A stretch of DNA of 13,138 nt. It comes from Nitrospina sp. GTDB taxonomy: Bacteria > Nitrospinota > Nitrospinia > Nitrospinales > VA-1. This document shows, in pieces, positions 1 through 8,427 of the stretch. The notes below the pieces were generated by a model. That model saw only the letters and a list, made by a program, of their open reading frames with translations, was not told where the DNA came from and did no database searches. The DNA lies in the NCBI GenBank assembly GCA_018665625.1, contig JABJCF010000397.1:1-13138 (forward strand), read 5' to 3'. Each line of letters starts with the position of its first letter. Within the stretch, counting starts at the first letter, position 1. The translations under genes and the position numbers were made by a program.

Positions 1-675
1 AAGGCACATGGAAAAACAGCGACGTTTATGCCGAAACCTATGTATGGCGATAACGGAACCGGAATGCATACCCATCAGAGTATCTGGAAAGAGGGTAAGC
101 CTTTGTTCGCTGGCAACAGCTATGCTGGGTTCAGTGAAATGGGAATGCACTATATTGGTGGAATTTTGAAACATGCCAATGCTATTTGTGCATTTGCTAA
201 TCCGACCACTAACTCTTACAAAAGACTGGTGCCCGGATTCGAAGCACCGGTAAACCTGGCATACTCAAGTCGTAACCGAAGTGCCGCGATTCGAATTCCA
301 ATGTATTCTCCTAGCCCAAAAGCGAAGCGTTTGGAAATCCGCTATCCGGATCCATCTTGTAACGGTTATCTCGCTTTCGCTGTGATGCTTATGGCGGGAT
401 TAGACGGAATTCAAAATAAAATCGATCCCGGTGAGCCGTTGGATAAAAATATTTATTCGCTCGGACCGGAAGAGCTGGCAAATATACCCACTCTGCCGCA
501 TTCTTTGGAAGGTTCCATTCAGGCTCTGGAAGATGATCACGAATTCTTGCTGAGAGGCGATGTTTTCACTCAGGATGTTATTGATACCTGGATTGATTAC
601 AAAAGAGAGAATGAGATTGATCCAATGAGATTGCGCCCGCATCCACTTGAGTTTCAAATGTACTACGATTGCTAA
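1..675 (+). CDS. glnA: Glutamine synthetase type I, C-terminal part (5' end outside window)
   Basis: Glutamine synthetase condenses glutamate and ammonia with ATP in the cytoplasm, as a dodecamer. The frame is open from base 1 and about 224 residues are present, roughly half of the usual ~470. Visible family motifs are [19 protein letters not shown] at the left edge (ATP and metal site), [19 protein letters not shown] (the flap with its catalytic Glu), NRSAAIRIP (substrate arginines) and [16 protein letters not shown]. The motif NIYSLGPEE matches the adenylylation loop of enterobacterial GlnA (NLYDLPPEE). Its tyrosine codon lies at 454-456, so this is an adenylylation-regulated GS I-beta type enzyme. 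That fits the downstream gene, which encodes the adenylyltransferase. The protein ends in MYYDC, close to the usual family end. The ATG at base 28 is an internal methionine and not the start. A strong terminator follows. Confidence 0.97.
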   Translation, partial: KAHGKTATFMPKPMYGDNGTGMHTHQSIWKEGKPLFAGNSYAGFSEMGMHYIGGILKHANAICAFANPTTNSYKRLVPGFEAPVNLAYSSRNRSAAIRIPMYSPSPKAKRLEIRYPDPSCNGYLAFAVMLMAGLDGIQNKIDPGEPLDKNIYSLGPEELANIPTLPHSLEGSIQALEDDHEFLLRGDVFTQDVIDTWIDYKRENEIDPMRLRPHPLEFQMYYDC

Positions 676-716
676 CTTGGTGAATGCTGGAGAGTAACGG
701 AAATTTAATTTCGAAC

Positions 717-747
717 ACCCCCTGGGCTCACCAGGGGGTTTTTTTTT
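717..747 (+). terminator. Intrinsic terminator after glnA
   Basis: A perfect 9-bp stem (ACCCCCTGG at 717-725 paired with CCAGGGGGT at 731-739) has a 5-nt loop and runs straight into nine consecutive Ts (739-747). It lies 41 bp after the glnA stop. This is a textbook Rho-independent terminator, and it separates glnA transcription from glnE. Confidence 0.93.
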
Positions 748-798
748 GCTCCAAGCTCGAAAAAAGTTGTTGATGATTGTATATTAAGGTTTGGATAT

Positions 799-3700
799 AT
801 GAATTCTAAAGAAATATTATTAGGGAAAATCCATAATAGTGAACCTTGGGATTCGACCCTGGAACCGAGTTTGGTTGAGTATGGATTTCAGGAGCCATCA
901 AAAAGTTGGAAAGATTTAATTTCTCTCGCCTGTAGCGCAAATTTCAATAAGTTTTATCCGAACTTTTTTTCAAGATTATTGGAAGTGTCTGTACGTTCCC
1001 ACAATGCAGATTTGGCTCTACACAACCTCCAGAGTTTTTCAGAAAAATTTTCTGATAAGGATCATCTGTTTACGAAACTCTCAGAATCCAATACCCTGCT
1101 TGAGGCACTGGTTTTTTTATTTTCAGGAAGCCAAATTCTAACGGATTCACTTCTCAGTGAACCTTCCTATGTGAATTGGTTGAGCCGCCCCGGCACTTTA
1201 ACCAATTCCAAATCAAAAGATATTTTGGTCCGCGATTTTTATGAATGGGCAGGAGAAGATATTGAGGGGAAAAATATTCCCACGCTTCTCAGAAAATTTA
1301 AAAAGCGGGAATATATACGCATTGGCCTTCGCGATTTAATGGGAGACGTAGAGCTAATGGAAACGGTAGGTGATATTTCTAATCTTGCAGATGTTTGTTT
1401 GCAAATTGCCTATGAAACAGCAGATAGGGAATTGCAAAAAAAACACGGCATTCCCTCATATGAAGATGCGGATGGGAATCTACAAGTAGCAGAATTTGCC
1501 GTTCTTGGTATGGGGAAACTGGGAGGCCAGGAACTCAACTACAGTTCGGATATCGACCTTATTTATATTTACACGACGAGCCATGGCGAAACCCGTCCCG
1601 ATCCATCTCAGCAAAGCACGGTTATTAAAATAACGAACCATGAATATTTTTCCAAACTGGCCCGACAAATTACCAAGCACATAAATGAAATTACGTCCGA
1701 TGGAAATGTTTTCCGGGTCGATCTCGATCTTAGGCCCGATGGGCCTAGCGGAGAGATAACAAGTTCTCTGGTAAGTTGCGAAACTTATTATCAGTCGTGG
1801 GGAAGAACGTGGGAACGACAGGCTATGATCAAAGCCAGAGTTTCAGCGGGAAGTGAGGCTCTGGGTAAAGAATTTTTTGCAATGATGGAACCCTTTATTT
1901 ACCGACGCCATTTGGATTTTGCAGCGATAGAAGAAATCAAATCCATGAAAAACCGGATTGACCAAAGTCTGCAGGGTAAAAAGTCTGGCAAGGGAAATAT
2001 CAAGCTCGGGTTTGGGGGCATAAGAGAAATAGAATTTATTATTCAGGCTTATCAACTTTTATTCGGTGGTAGAAATAAAGAATTACGAATTAGAGGTTCG
2101 TTGAAAGCTTTGGAGATTCTTAAGGACAAAAATATTATTGCCGAAGAAGATTTTTTATGTTTATCCGAAGCTTATATTTTTTTAAGGAATCTTGAAAATC
2201 GAGTGCAAATAACTTTTGGTTTGCAAACACACAAAATTCCAGAGAACGAGGCAGATAAAGCGGTACTAGCAAGAAAAATGCGTATTGATGGCAATACGGC
2301 TAGTGAACTTGCGATTAATTTGATGAATGTTTATGAATCGCATACCTCTTTTGTAGGGAAAGTGTTTTCCGAACAGTTTGCGGAAAAAGAAAACCGGGAA
2401 GCCGCAGAAGCGATTTCAAATGAATGGGAACGATCTCGGGAAGGAGAAAACCTGTTTTCTGAAGATGCGCTGGCTTCTATACCCTTGATTCGCGATCCAG
2501 CTCAGGCTTTTCGATTTTTAAAGGTTTTTCGTGATGGTTCTGAACTTTCACACCCTTCTGAAAAAAGTATTCAGGAGTTCAACACCATTCTGCCGAAAAT
2601 AGTAAATCAATGCGGCCAGGTTCCAAGTCCGGGAGCAGCTATTGAAAACCTATGCCGTTTTGTCGAAGCCACTGGTGCCAGAGAATCTTTTTTAAACCTG
2701 TTTCAGGAAAATGAAAAATTTCTTGAGCTTCTACTTATTTTGTTTGGTAGCAGTGGCCTGCTCTCTCAAATTCTTATAAAGAGGCCTGAGTTTATAGATT
2801 TGCTTACGGACATGGATGCAATTTACCGCTTTAAAACGCCCGAAAAAATTTCTGAAGGTTTGAATAGATTTTTATTGCCGGGCACCACTCTGGATGAAAA
2901 ATCACTTATTCTCCGTCGTTTTAAACAGGCTGAAGAATTGCGGATTGGAGTTAGGTATTTGATTAAAGAAGCAGATTTAGAGGGTACGCTTTCAGACCTT
3001 TCAAATCTTGCCGATGTTTATTTACAGGCAGTTTTCAAAATTGCCTGCGAGGAAGTGAGTAAAAAATGTGGGCATGCAGTTCCTGAAAATTTTTGCATCA
3101 TTGGTATGGGTAAACATGGCGGTGGAGAATTAAATTTTGAGTCCGATTTGGATGTGGTTTTCGTATACGACGAACCCGAGGAGGATAGTGGGGTCCATTA
3201 TGCCGCAATTTCCCAATTGATCTATAAGTTGACTTCCGAAATGACTTCTGCGGGATACGCCTACAAAATCGATACAGAGCTTCGACCCGAAGGGGGCGCG
3301 GGGGTTTTGGTCATGTCTATCACAGGTTATGAGCAATACTTCAAAACCCGAGCAAGAATATGGGAACAGCAGGCGATGGTGAGGGCGCGCGTGGTAGCCG
3401 GGAACAAAGAAGTGGGGAAGAAATTTATGGAACGAGTTCACGAATTTGTGTTCAAAGATGATTTTGAATACAGCGCGCTTATAGAAATTTCCCGGATGAG
3501 GGAGCGGATGGAATTAGAATTGGCTCAGGAAAAAATAAAGGGAAAAAATGTGAAGCTGGGTTTTGGGGGGATTGCAGATATTGAATTTACCATGCAAATT
3601 TTGCAATTGATGCATGGGAAAAAAAATCCGCGTCTCCGACAAACAAATACAGTAGGAGCCATTAATATGTTTGTGGCTCAGGGAATGATTGATCAGACCA

Positions 3701-3972
3701 AGGCAGAGCAGGCGAAAGAGAATTACCTGTTCTTAAGAAGGTTGGAATGTGCGCTGAGGATCATTCGCCAGACACCTACCAATAACCTTCCAAAAGATAC
3801 ACGCGATCTGGCACAACTGGCACGCTTAATGGCTTACGAGGGCAATGATCCAGAAAATCTTTCCACTGCTTTATTAAAAGATTATGAGATGCATACGAGT
3901 CAAATGCGGGAGTATTACCGCGAGACCATCGGTCAATTGTTGCGCACCGGGCCTCGCTCTTCTTCGTCCTAG
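799..3972 (+). CDS. glnE: Bifunctional glutamine synthetase adenylyltransferase/adenylyl-removing enzyme
   Basis: GlnE adds AMP to a GS tyrosine, or removes it, in response to PII state and glutamine. The 1057-residue protein has the family's tandem layout. The N-terminal nucleotidyltransferase (adenylyl-removing) domain has GMGKLGGQELNYSSDIDL at about 237-254, with D251 and D253, and a third carboxylate at D308 before LRPDG. The C-terminal (adenylylating) domain has GMGKHGGGELNFESDLDV at about 769-786, with D783 and D785, and D825 before LRPEG. Each half also carries the W-E-R/Q-QAM-K/R-AR helix (about 338-349 and 855-865). Both active sites look intact, so both activities are predicted. It is longer than E. 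coli GlnE (946 residues). The ATG at 799 follows AAGG (786-789). Only 51 bp separate it from the glnA terminator, so its promoter must be very close or it depends on readthrough. No convincing promoter pair was found there. Confidence 0.97.
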   Translation: MNSKEILLGKIHNSEPWDSTLEPSLVEYGFQEPSKSWKDLISLACSANFNKFYPNFFSRLLEVSVRSHNADLALHNLQSFSEKFSDKDHLFTKLSESNTLLEALVFLFSGSQILTDSLLSEPSYVNWLSRPGTLTNSKSKDILVRDFYEWAGEDIEGKNIPTLLRKFKKREYIRIGLRDLMGDVELMETVGDISNLADVCLQIAYETADRELQKKHGIPSYEDADGNLQVAEFAVLGMGKLGGQELNYSSDIDLIYIYTTSHGETRPDPSQQSTVIKITNHEYFSKLARQITKHINEITSDGNVFRVDLDLRPDGPSGEITSSLVSCETYYQSWGRTWERQAMIKARVSAGSEALGKEFFAMMEPFIYRRHLDFAAIEEIKSMKNRIDQSLQGKKSGKGNIKLGFGGIREIEFIIQAYQLLFGGRNKELRIRGSLKALEILKDKNIIAEEDFLCLSEAYIFLRNLENRVQITFGLQTHKIPENEADKAVLARKMRIDGNTASELAINLMNVYESHTSFVGKVFSEQFAEKENREAAEAISNEWERSREGENLFSEDALASIPLIRDPAQAFRFLKVFRDGSELSHPSEKSIQEFNTILPKIVNQCGQVPSPGAAIENLCRFVEATGARESFLNLFQENEKFLELLLILFGSSGLLSQILIKRPEFIDLLTDMDAIYRFKTPEKISEGLNRFLLPGTTLDEKSLILRRFKQAEELRIGVRYLIKEADLEGTLSDLSNLADVYLQAVFKIACEEVSKKCGHAVPENFCIIGMGKHGGGELNFESDLDVVFVYDEPEEDSGVHYAAISQLIYKLTSEMTSAGYAYKIDTELRPEGGAGVLVMSITGYEQYFKTRARIWEQQAMVRARVVAGNKEVGKKFMERVHEFVFKDDFEYSALIEISRMRERMELELAQEKIKGKNVKLGFGGIADIEFTMQILQLMHGKKNPRLRQTNTVGAINMFVAQGMIDQTKAEQAKENYLFLRRLECALRIIRQTPTNNLPKDTRDLAQLARLMAYEGNDPENLSTALLKDYEMHTSQMREYYRETIGQLLRTGPRSSSS

Positions 3973-3980
3973 CTTAGCTA

Positions 3981-5564
3981 CTAGGGCTTGGGTGGGTCTT
4001 TTGAAAAAGAATTGAGTTTGTATGCAATGCTGTCGATCAAAGCTTGCCAACTGGCTTCGATGATATTTTCGGATACACCCACGGTTCCCCATTTGGTGTG
4101 ATGATCCCCCGACTCGATCAGTACTCGGGTTTTGGCGCGGGTACCTTTTTTCTCTTCGAGGATTCGTACTTTATAGTCGTAGAGATTGACTTCTTCCAGT
4201 TCCGGATAAAATTTAACCAATGCTTTTTTAATGGCTTTGTCCAGAGCGTTGACGGGACCCGTTCCTTCGGCGGCGGAAACTTCTTGCACTCCATTTACTT
4301 TGAGCTTAACGGTGGCTTCGGAGATAGGTTCTTCGTCTTCCTGACGTTTCTCAACGATAACTCGAAAGCCAATGAATTCAAAGAAAACTTCTTTTTCACC
4401 CAAGGCGTCTCGCATTAGAAGTTCGAACGAGGCTTCTGCACCTTCGTATTGAAACCCAAGGTTTTCAGATTCTTTTAGGGTTTCAAGAATTTTTTTAATT
4501 TTAGGGTCATCAGCATCCACATCGATTCCGAATTCTTTGGCCTTATGCAGTACATTACTTTTTCCTGAAAGATCAGAGATCAAGATGCGCTGGCTGTTGC
4601 CAACGGTTTCGGGCTGAATATGTTCATAGGTTTTAGAATTTTTGCGTACCGCACTCACATGCACTCCGCCTTTATGGGCGAAAGCACTTTTGCCGACGAA
4701 CGGCTGTTGGTTCCAATGAGCTTTATTTGCCAGCTCATCTACAAATGCGGATACATCTTTCAAGGTCGCAAGTTGGTCATCTGAAATACAGTCCAACCCC
4801 ATTTTAATTTTCAGATTGGGGATGATGGAAATCAGATTAGCATTGCCACACCTTTCACCAATGCCATTTATCGTCCCTTGCACTTGTTCTGCCCCAGCCT
4901 TGACGGCCCTGAGCGAATTAGCAACGGCCACTTCAGAATCGTTATGGGCATGAATCCCTAATTTAACGGAAAGAGATTTTTTAACTTCCGTGAAAATGGA
5001 ATGAACTTCGTCGGGAAGCGAGCCGCCATTAGTATCACAAAGAACGACCCAGTCTGCGCCGGCTGATTCTGCTTCTTTGATTGCTTTGATTGCGTATTCT
5101 GGATTATTTTTGTAGCCATCAAAAAAATGTTCGGCATCGAACAAAACTTCTGTTCGATGTTTTTTAAGATAATTGATACTTTCAAAAATCATTCGTAAGT
5201 TTTCATCGAGACTGGTGGATAAGGCATCTTTAACATGCAGGTCCCAGGTTTTCCCGAAAAGAGTTACAACTTCGGTTTCGGTTTTCATTAGAGCCTGAAT
5301 AACTGTATCTTCCTCTACCTTTTTATCCGGATAGCGTGTGCTGCCAAACGCAGTAATTTTGGTCTGTAAAAATTGGGCGCGACTGGCCTTGGAAAAAAAA
5401 TCTATATCCCTGGGGTTTGACCCCGGCCACCCACCTTCTACATAATGCGCACCCATTTCGTCTAACTTATGTGCGATGCGTATTTTGTCTTCGACGGTAA
5501 AAGAGATGCCTTCTGCTTGGGAGCCGTCTCGAAGTGTGGTGTCGTAGATTTTTACTGAGTTCAT
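3981..5564 (-). CDS. cimA: (R)-citramalate synthase
   Basis: CimA condenses pyruvate and acetyl-CoA to (R)-citramalate, the first step of the threonine-independent route to 2-oxobutyrate and isoleucine. The 527-residue protein is a DRE-TIM metallolyase. [10 protein letters not shown] lies at 5-14 (catalytic Arg12, metal Asp13), [13 protein letters not shown] at 41-53, IHAHND at 204-209 (metal His205 and His207) and [12 protein letters not shown] at 233-244. The last ~140 residues form a LeuA-type dimer/regulatory domain, expected to bind the feedback inhibitor. The [10 protein letters not shown] signature and overall length fit the long CimA family (Leptospira/Geobacter type) rather than 2-isopropylmalate or homocitrate synthase. 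The ATG overlaps the lysC stop as ATGA (5564-5561) and only A-rich sequence with weak Shine-Dalgarno potential precedes it, so translational coupling to lysC is likely. It ends tail-to-tail with glnE. Confidence 0.93.
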   Translation of the reverse strand: MNSVKIYDTTLRDGSQAEGISFTVEDKIRIAHKLDEMGAHYVEGGWPGSNPRDIDFFSKASRAQFLQTKITAFGSTRYPDKKVEEDTVIQALMKTETEVVTLFGKTWDLHVKDALSTSLDENLRMIFESINYLKKHRTEVLFDAEHFFDGYKNNPEYAIKAIKEAESAGADWVVLCDTNGGSLPDEVHSIFTEVKKSLSVKLGIHAHNDSEVAVANSLRAVKAGAEQVQGTINGIGERCGNANLISIIPNLKIKMGLDCISDDQLATLKDVSAFVDELANKAHWNQQPFVGKSAFAHKGGVHVSAVRKNSKTYEHIQPETVGNSQRILISDLSGKSNVLHKAKEFGIDVDADDPKIKKILETLKESENLGFQYEGAEASFELLMRDALGEKEVFFEFIGFRVIVEKRQEDEEPISEATVKLKVNGVQEVSAAEGTGPVNALDKAIKKALVKFYPELEEVNLYDYKVRILEEKKGTRAKTRVLIESGDHHTKWGTVGVSENIIEASWQALIDSIAYKLNSFSKDPPKP

Positions 5565-6856
5565 TTTTTCTTTGCTTTAGATTTTTTGGGCGTTGCGGTT
5601 TTTTGTTTTTCTATACTTTTTATTGCTGTGGGCTTTTTGTCCAGTTCAAATGCTTTGTGTAAGGCATTTACAGCAGCTTTAGTATGTTTTTGTTCAATGA
5701 TGCAAGAAACTTTAATTTCTGAAGTGCTGATCATCAGGATATTAATTTTTTCCTTGGAAAGCGATTTGAAAATTCGCGCTGCGACTCCCGAATGGCTTCT
5801 CATCCCCGCACCCACTATGGAGATTTTAGATATCTTAGAGTCGGCACTCACGTTTACAGCATGAATCTTTTTGGCAATTTTTTCCATAATGACCATGGCC
5901 TCATTTAACTCTTCACGGCCAAGAGTGAAAGATAAATCGGTATGGCCTTCGGCACTTATATTCTGGATGATCATGTCCACAGAAAGACCGGCAGCAGCAA
6001 TAGGTTCAAAAATATTTGCTGCTATACCCGGCTGATCGGGGACTTCTTTCAAGGTAATTTTCGCCTGATTTTTATCGTACATAATTCCGGAAACCACCGG
6101 CTGTTCCATATTTGGATCCTCCTCGCAGATCAACGTTCCTTTTCCCCCTTCGATATAAGAGGACTTAACAACCAAGGGCATTTGAAATTTATGGGCAAAT
6201 TCAACACAACGTATCTGTAAAACTTTAGCACCCAGGCTGGCCATTTCCAGCATTTCATCATACGATACCACATCCAGCTTTTTTGCTTTCGGTACCATTC
6301 TGGGATCTGCAGTATAAACACCATCGACGTCTGTATAGATTTCACATTGAGAAGCTCCCAGTGCAACGGCCAATGCAACGGCAGAAGTATCTGAGCCTCC
6401 CCGCCCAAGTGTCGTAACATCGCCGCGTTCATTGATGCCTTGGAAACCCGCTACAACAATAACATTATTTTCTTTTAAAGCTTGGCGAGCTCTTTTTGCA
6501 TCGATTTGCTTGATTCGCGCACGGGTGTGTACGCTATCTGTTTGCAATCCAATTTGCCTGCCCGTCATTGAGATTGCTGATACCCCACGAGATTGCAGAG
6601 CCATGGTCAACAGGGCACTTGAAATTCTTTCTCCCGAGGAGAGTAAAAGATCCATCTCTCTTCTTTCCGGGTTGTCACAAATTTCGCGTGCCATTTTTAC
6701 CAGCTTATCGGTTTCGCCTGCCATCGCTGAGACGACAACCACTACCTGGGTCCCAGTTTCCCGGATACGTGCGATTCTTTGGGCCACATGTTGAATGCGG
6801 TCAAGGGTGCCAACAGATGTGCCACCGTATTTTTGTACTACCAGAGACTTATTCAT
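5561..6856 (-). CDS. lysC: Aspartate kinase (aspartokinase) with tandem ACT domains
   Basis: Aspartokinase phosphorylates L-aspartate, the entry step to lysine, threonine, methionine and diaminopimelate. The 431-residue protein starts at the family position (KYGGTSVG at 9-16). It has [10 protein letters not shown] at 71-80, [16 protein letters not shown] at 148-163 and the nucleotide-site segment [14 protein letters not shown] at 173-186. Two ACT domains follow, at about 262-330 ([14 protein letters not shown]) and 343-405 ([15 protein letters not shown]), as expected for allosteric control by lysine and/or threonine. The ATG overlaps the upstream gene's stop as ATGA (6856-6853). No Shine-Dalgarno is visible before it, so it is probably translated by coupling. 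Oddity: after the second ACT domain there is a ~25-residue tail, from about 407, with 11 lysines. It makes the protein longer than the usual ~405-410 and ends in AAG-AAA-AAA directly before TGA. Confidence 0.96.
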   Translation of the reverse strand: MNKSLVVQKYGGTSVGTLDRIQHVAQRIARIRETGTQVVVVVSAMAGETDKLVKMAREICDNPERREMDLLLSSGERISSALLTMALQSRGVSAISMTGRQIGLQTDSVHTRARIKQIDAKRARQALKENNVIVVAGFQGINERGDVTTLGRGGSDTSAVALAVALGASQCEIYTDVDGVYTADPRMVPKAKKLDVVSYDEMLEMASLGAKVLQIRCVEFAHKFQMPLVVKSSYIEGGKGTLICEEDPNMEQPVVSGIMYDKNQAKITLKEVPDQPGIAANIFEPIAAAGLSVDMIIQNISAEGHTDLSFTLGREELNEAMVIMEKIAKKIHAVNVSADSKISKISIVGAGMRSHSGVAARIFKSLSKEKINILMISTSEIKVSCIIEQKHTKAAVNALHKAFELDKKPTAIKSIEKQKTATPKKSKAKKK

Positions 6857-8058
6857 AATTGGTTATTTAAAAATGCTTCTATCAATTCGGGTGCTGAATT
6901 AAATTTCTTTTCAGATTCTAAAATTTGCTCGTCGTATTTGATTAAGCCAGAAGATTTCTCCTCTGATTTTGAAGAGTAGATAAGATACGGTACGGGAGAT
7001 CGATCATACTTCATCAATGCAACCGAGCTTACGTGGTTGACCACTATTAGCAGTTTAGTTTCTTCCTGTGTTTCAAGAGCTTGAGCAATTGGTTTTACAA
7101 CTTCCGAATCAAAATCTTCGATCGCAAGAATTTTGTCGTCAATATTGCCTTTAAGCGAAACTTCTTCCCCTGCAGAGATATGGAGAAAAACAACGTCATT
7201 CTTTTCTAGTTCTGCCAAAGTCGTTTTTACTTTTTCAGAATAATCCGTATTGTAGAAACCGGTGGCACCGTTTATTTCCAAAGCTTCCATCCCTGCAAGT
7301 TTGGCAAGGCCTTTAACCATTGTTGATGCTGTGACTACCGCCGCCGATTTTCCAAACCTCTCGGCAAAAGTGGGTAAAGAGGGCAGCTCGCCATTTCCCC
7401 ATAGCCAAATGCTGTTAACAGCGTCTTTTTGCTCTTGGATACGTTTTTGATTGTAAGGAAGGTTGTGCAAAATTATTTGTGCCTGGTTCATCATAAAAAT
7501 AAGATCGCGAACTTCTTTTCCTTGTGACATAAACTGCCGGATGCCTTCGCCAATCAATTCGTTGGGTGGAGATAGCCTTTCCTGTATCGGCGGGTTTTTC
7601 ATTACTACGAGATTATGGTAACTCTTTCCACAATGAAACGTAACTGGGGAATCCGTCACCTGCTCGTTTAGAGCATTTATTAAATATTCGGAGTCTTCTT
7701 TAGATAAATTTCCTCCCGTATAATCCTTCATCACCATATCGTCGTGGGTGGGTTGAAGGGTTATCAGGTCGCAACATAATGCGATTTCATCGGGTTCTAT
7801 TTTTACTCCGAGTCCAATTGCGTCTAGAGCAGCATGACCGGTTTTATATTTTTCCGGGTCGTAGCCGAAAAGACCCAGAGCAGAAATTTCGTTTCCGGGA
7901 TGAAGGCTGTCGGGAATGGTTTGTACAGGGCCGCATTGACCTTTTTGTACAAGCGCATCCAAATTTGGAGTCTCTGCAAGTTGCAAAGGGGTTTTATTAT
8001 CTTTTTCAGCGATCGGCTTGTCTGTCAAGCCCGCCACAATCACTACTAAATGTTTCAT
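6853..8058 (-). CDS. ApgM-family (archaeal-type phosphoglycerate mutase-like) protein with degenerate active site
   Basis: The fold is that of archaeal-type 2,3-bisphosphoglycerate-independent phosphoglycerate mutases (alkaline phosphatase superfamily). Recognisable segments are KTPLQLAETPNLDALVQKG at 22-40, LGLFGYDPEKYKTG at 61-74, NSIWLWGNGELPSLPTFAERFG at 215-236, KGLAKLAG at 249-256 and PVPYLIY at 355-361. The length of 401 is normal for the family. The catalytic ligands are mostly changed. The usual GDG Asp is Ala9, the nucleophilic Ser is Asn56 (PGNEIS), the D-x3-H pair is Glu298 and Leu302, the DH motif is Asn341-His342, and the last His is Tyr351. Mutase activity is therefore doubtful. 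Relatives next to aspartate-family genes have been proposed as homoserine-kinase analogues (recalled, not checked). It leads the lysC-cimA operon, and its TGA overlaps the lysC ATG. The start is chosen by the family N-terminus MKHLVVIV. Shine-Dalgarno is weak. Confidence 0.85.
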   Translation of the reverse strand: MKHLVVIVAGLTDKPIAEKDNKTPLQLAETPNLDALVQKGQCGPVQTIPDSLHPGNEISALGLFGYDPEKYKTGHAALDAIGLGVKIEPDEIALCCDLITLQPTHDDMVMKDYTGGNLSKEDSEYLINALNEQVTDSPVTFHCGKSYHNLVVMKNPPIQERLSPPNELIGEGIRQFMSQGKEVRDLIFMMNQAQIILHNLPYNQKRIQEQKDAVNSIWLWGNGELPSLPTFAERFGKSAAVVTASTMVKGLAKLAGMEALEINGATGFYNTDYSEKVKTTLAELEKNDVVFLHISAGEEVSLKGNIDDKILAIEDFDSEVVKPIAQALETQEETKLLIVVNHVSSVALMKYDRSPVPYLIYSSKSEEKSSGLIKYDEQILESEKKFNSAPELIEAFLNNQL

Positions 8059-8100
8059 TTCATTAGGGATATTATTGTTCCGGTAAGCCGGGGATTAGGA

Positions 8101-8106
8101 ATTATA
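8101..8106 (-). promoter_or_regulatory. Candidate -10 box for the apgM-lysC-cimA operon
   Basis: On the minus strand a perfect TATAAT lies 43 bp before the apgM-like start codon, preceded by an A/T-rich stretch. No good -35 hexamer sits at 16-18 nt, so this is a partial promoter match only. Transcription starting about 7 nt downstream would give a ~36-nt leader. Confidence 0.3.
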
Positions 8107-8245
8107 ACTTAATTTTTCAAAATTCCACAGTGCAATTGAAGAAGTAGTTTTTGTTGCCTGGGGAATGCAAAATCAAAATTTATAATCGAGTAAAGAACGC
8201 GGGCTAAAATCGCTTTTTGCCAATGGGTTAAGATGGAAGAGAAAT

Positions 8246-8267
8246 TATTGGTAAACCAATATTTTTT
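8246..8267 (+). other. Short hairpin followed by a T-run
   Basis: TATTGGT (8246-8252) and ACCAATA (8255-8261) form a 7-bp perfect inverted repeat with only 2 nt between the arms, followed by six Ts (8262-8267). The stem has just two G:C pairs, so it is weak as a terminator. It could equally be a protein-binding dyad, and no transcript is known to enter it on the plus strand. Confidence 0.25.
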
Positions 8268-8343
8268 CTTATAGAAATGTAATTTTGCCCTTAAAATCAA
8301 ACTGTTATGGACGGAAGCACTGTTTTTGTGCTACGGTGTTCCA

Positions 8344-8367
8344 ATACATTTTTCATGATTAATGTAT
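8344..8367. promoter_or_regulatory. 24-bp operator-like dyad upstream of the MBL gene
   Basis: ATACATT (8344-8350) and AATGTAT (8361-8367) are perfect inverted arms. TCATGA (8353-8358) is itself a palindrome with exactly the same centre (8355.5). Ten of twelve base pairs are symmetric. The centre lies about 57 bp before the start site predicted from the 8377-8406 promoter, a typical activator position. The regulator is unknown. Confidence 0.35.
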
Positions 8368-8376
8368 GATGCATCG

Positions 8377-8406
8377 TTGAACGTTTTTGCGGTTTTTACC
8401 TATTAA
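8377..8406 (+). promoter_or_regulatory. Candidate sigma70-type promoter for the MBL gene
   Basis: TTGAAC (8377-8382) and TATTAA (8401-8406), spaced by 18 nt, match the -35/-10 consensus at four or more of six positions each. Initiation near 8413 would leave a short ~22-nt leader containing the strong ribosome binding site. Confidence 0.35.
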
Positions 8407-8421
8407 TTTCGGGAAGAAATT

Positions 8422-8427
8422 AAGGAG
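8422..8427 (+). promoter_or_regulatory. Ribosome binding site of the MBL gene
   Basis: AAGGAG lies 7 nt before the ATG at 8435. This near-ideal Shine-Dalgarno sequence fixes the start. Confidence 0.8.

Noticed and set aside
780..785. TATATT as a -10 box for glnE
   Set aside because: No matching -35 at normal spacing, and the resulting leader would be only ~7 nt.
3966..3987. Stem GTCCTAG/CTAGGGC between glnE and cimA as a bidirectional terminator
   Set aside because: Includes one wobble pair, has an 8-nt loop and no T-run on either strand, so it is not called as an intrinsic terminator.
4044..4418. 124-codon open frame antisense to cimA, and similar antisense frames within lysC and glnE
   Set aside because: They lie opposite well-conserved coding sequence, lack ribosome binding sites and have no domain features.
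8109..8300. 63-codon open frame on the minus strand in the divergent intergenic region
   Set aside because: No Shine-Dalgarno, composition driven by AT-rich DNA and no domain features. It lies entirely across hairpins and candidate promoter sequence.
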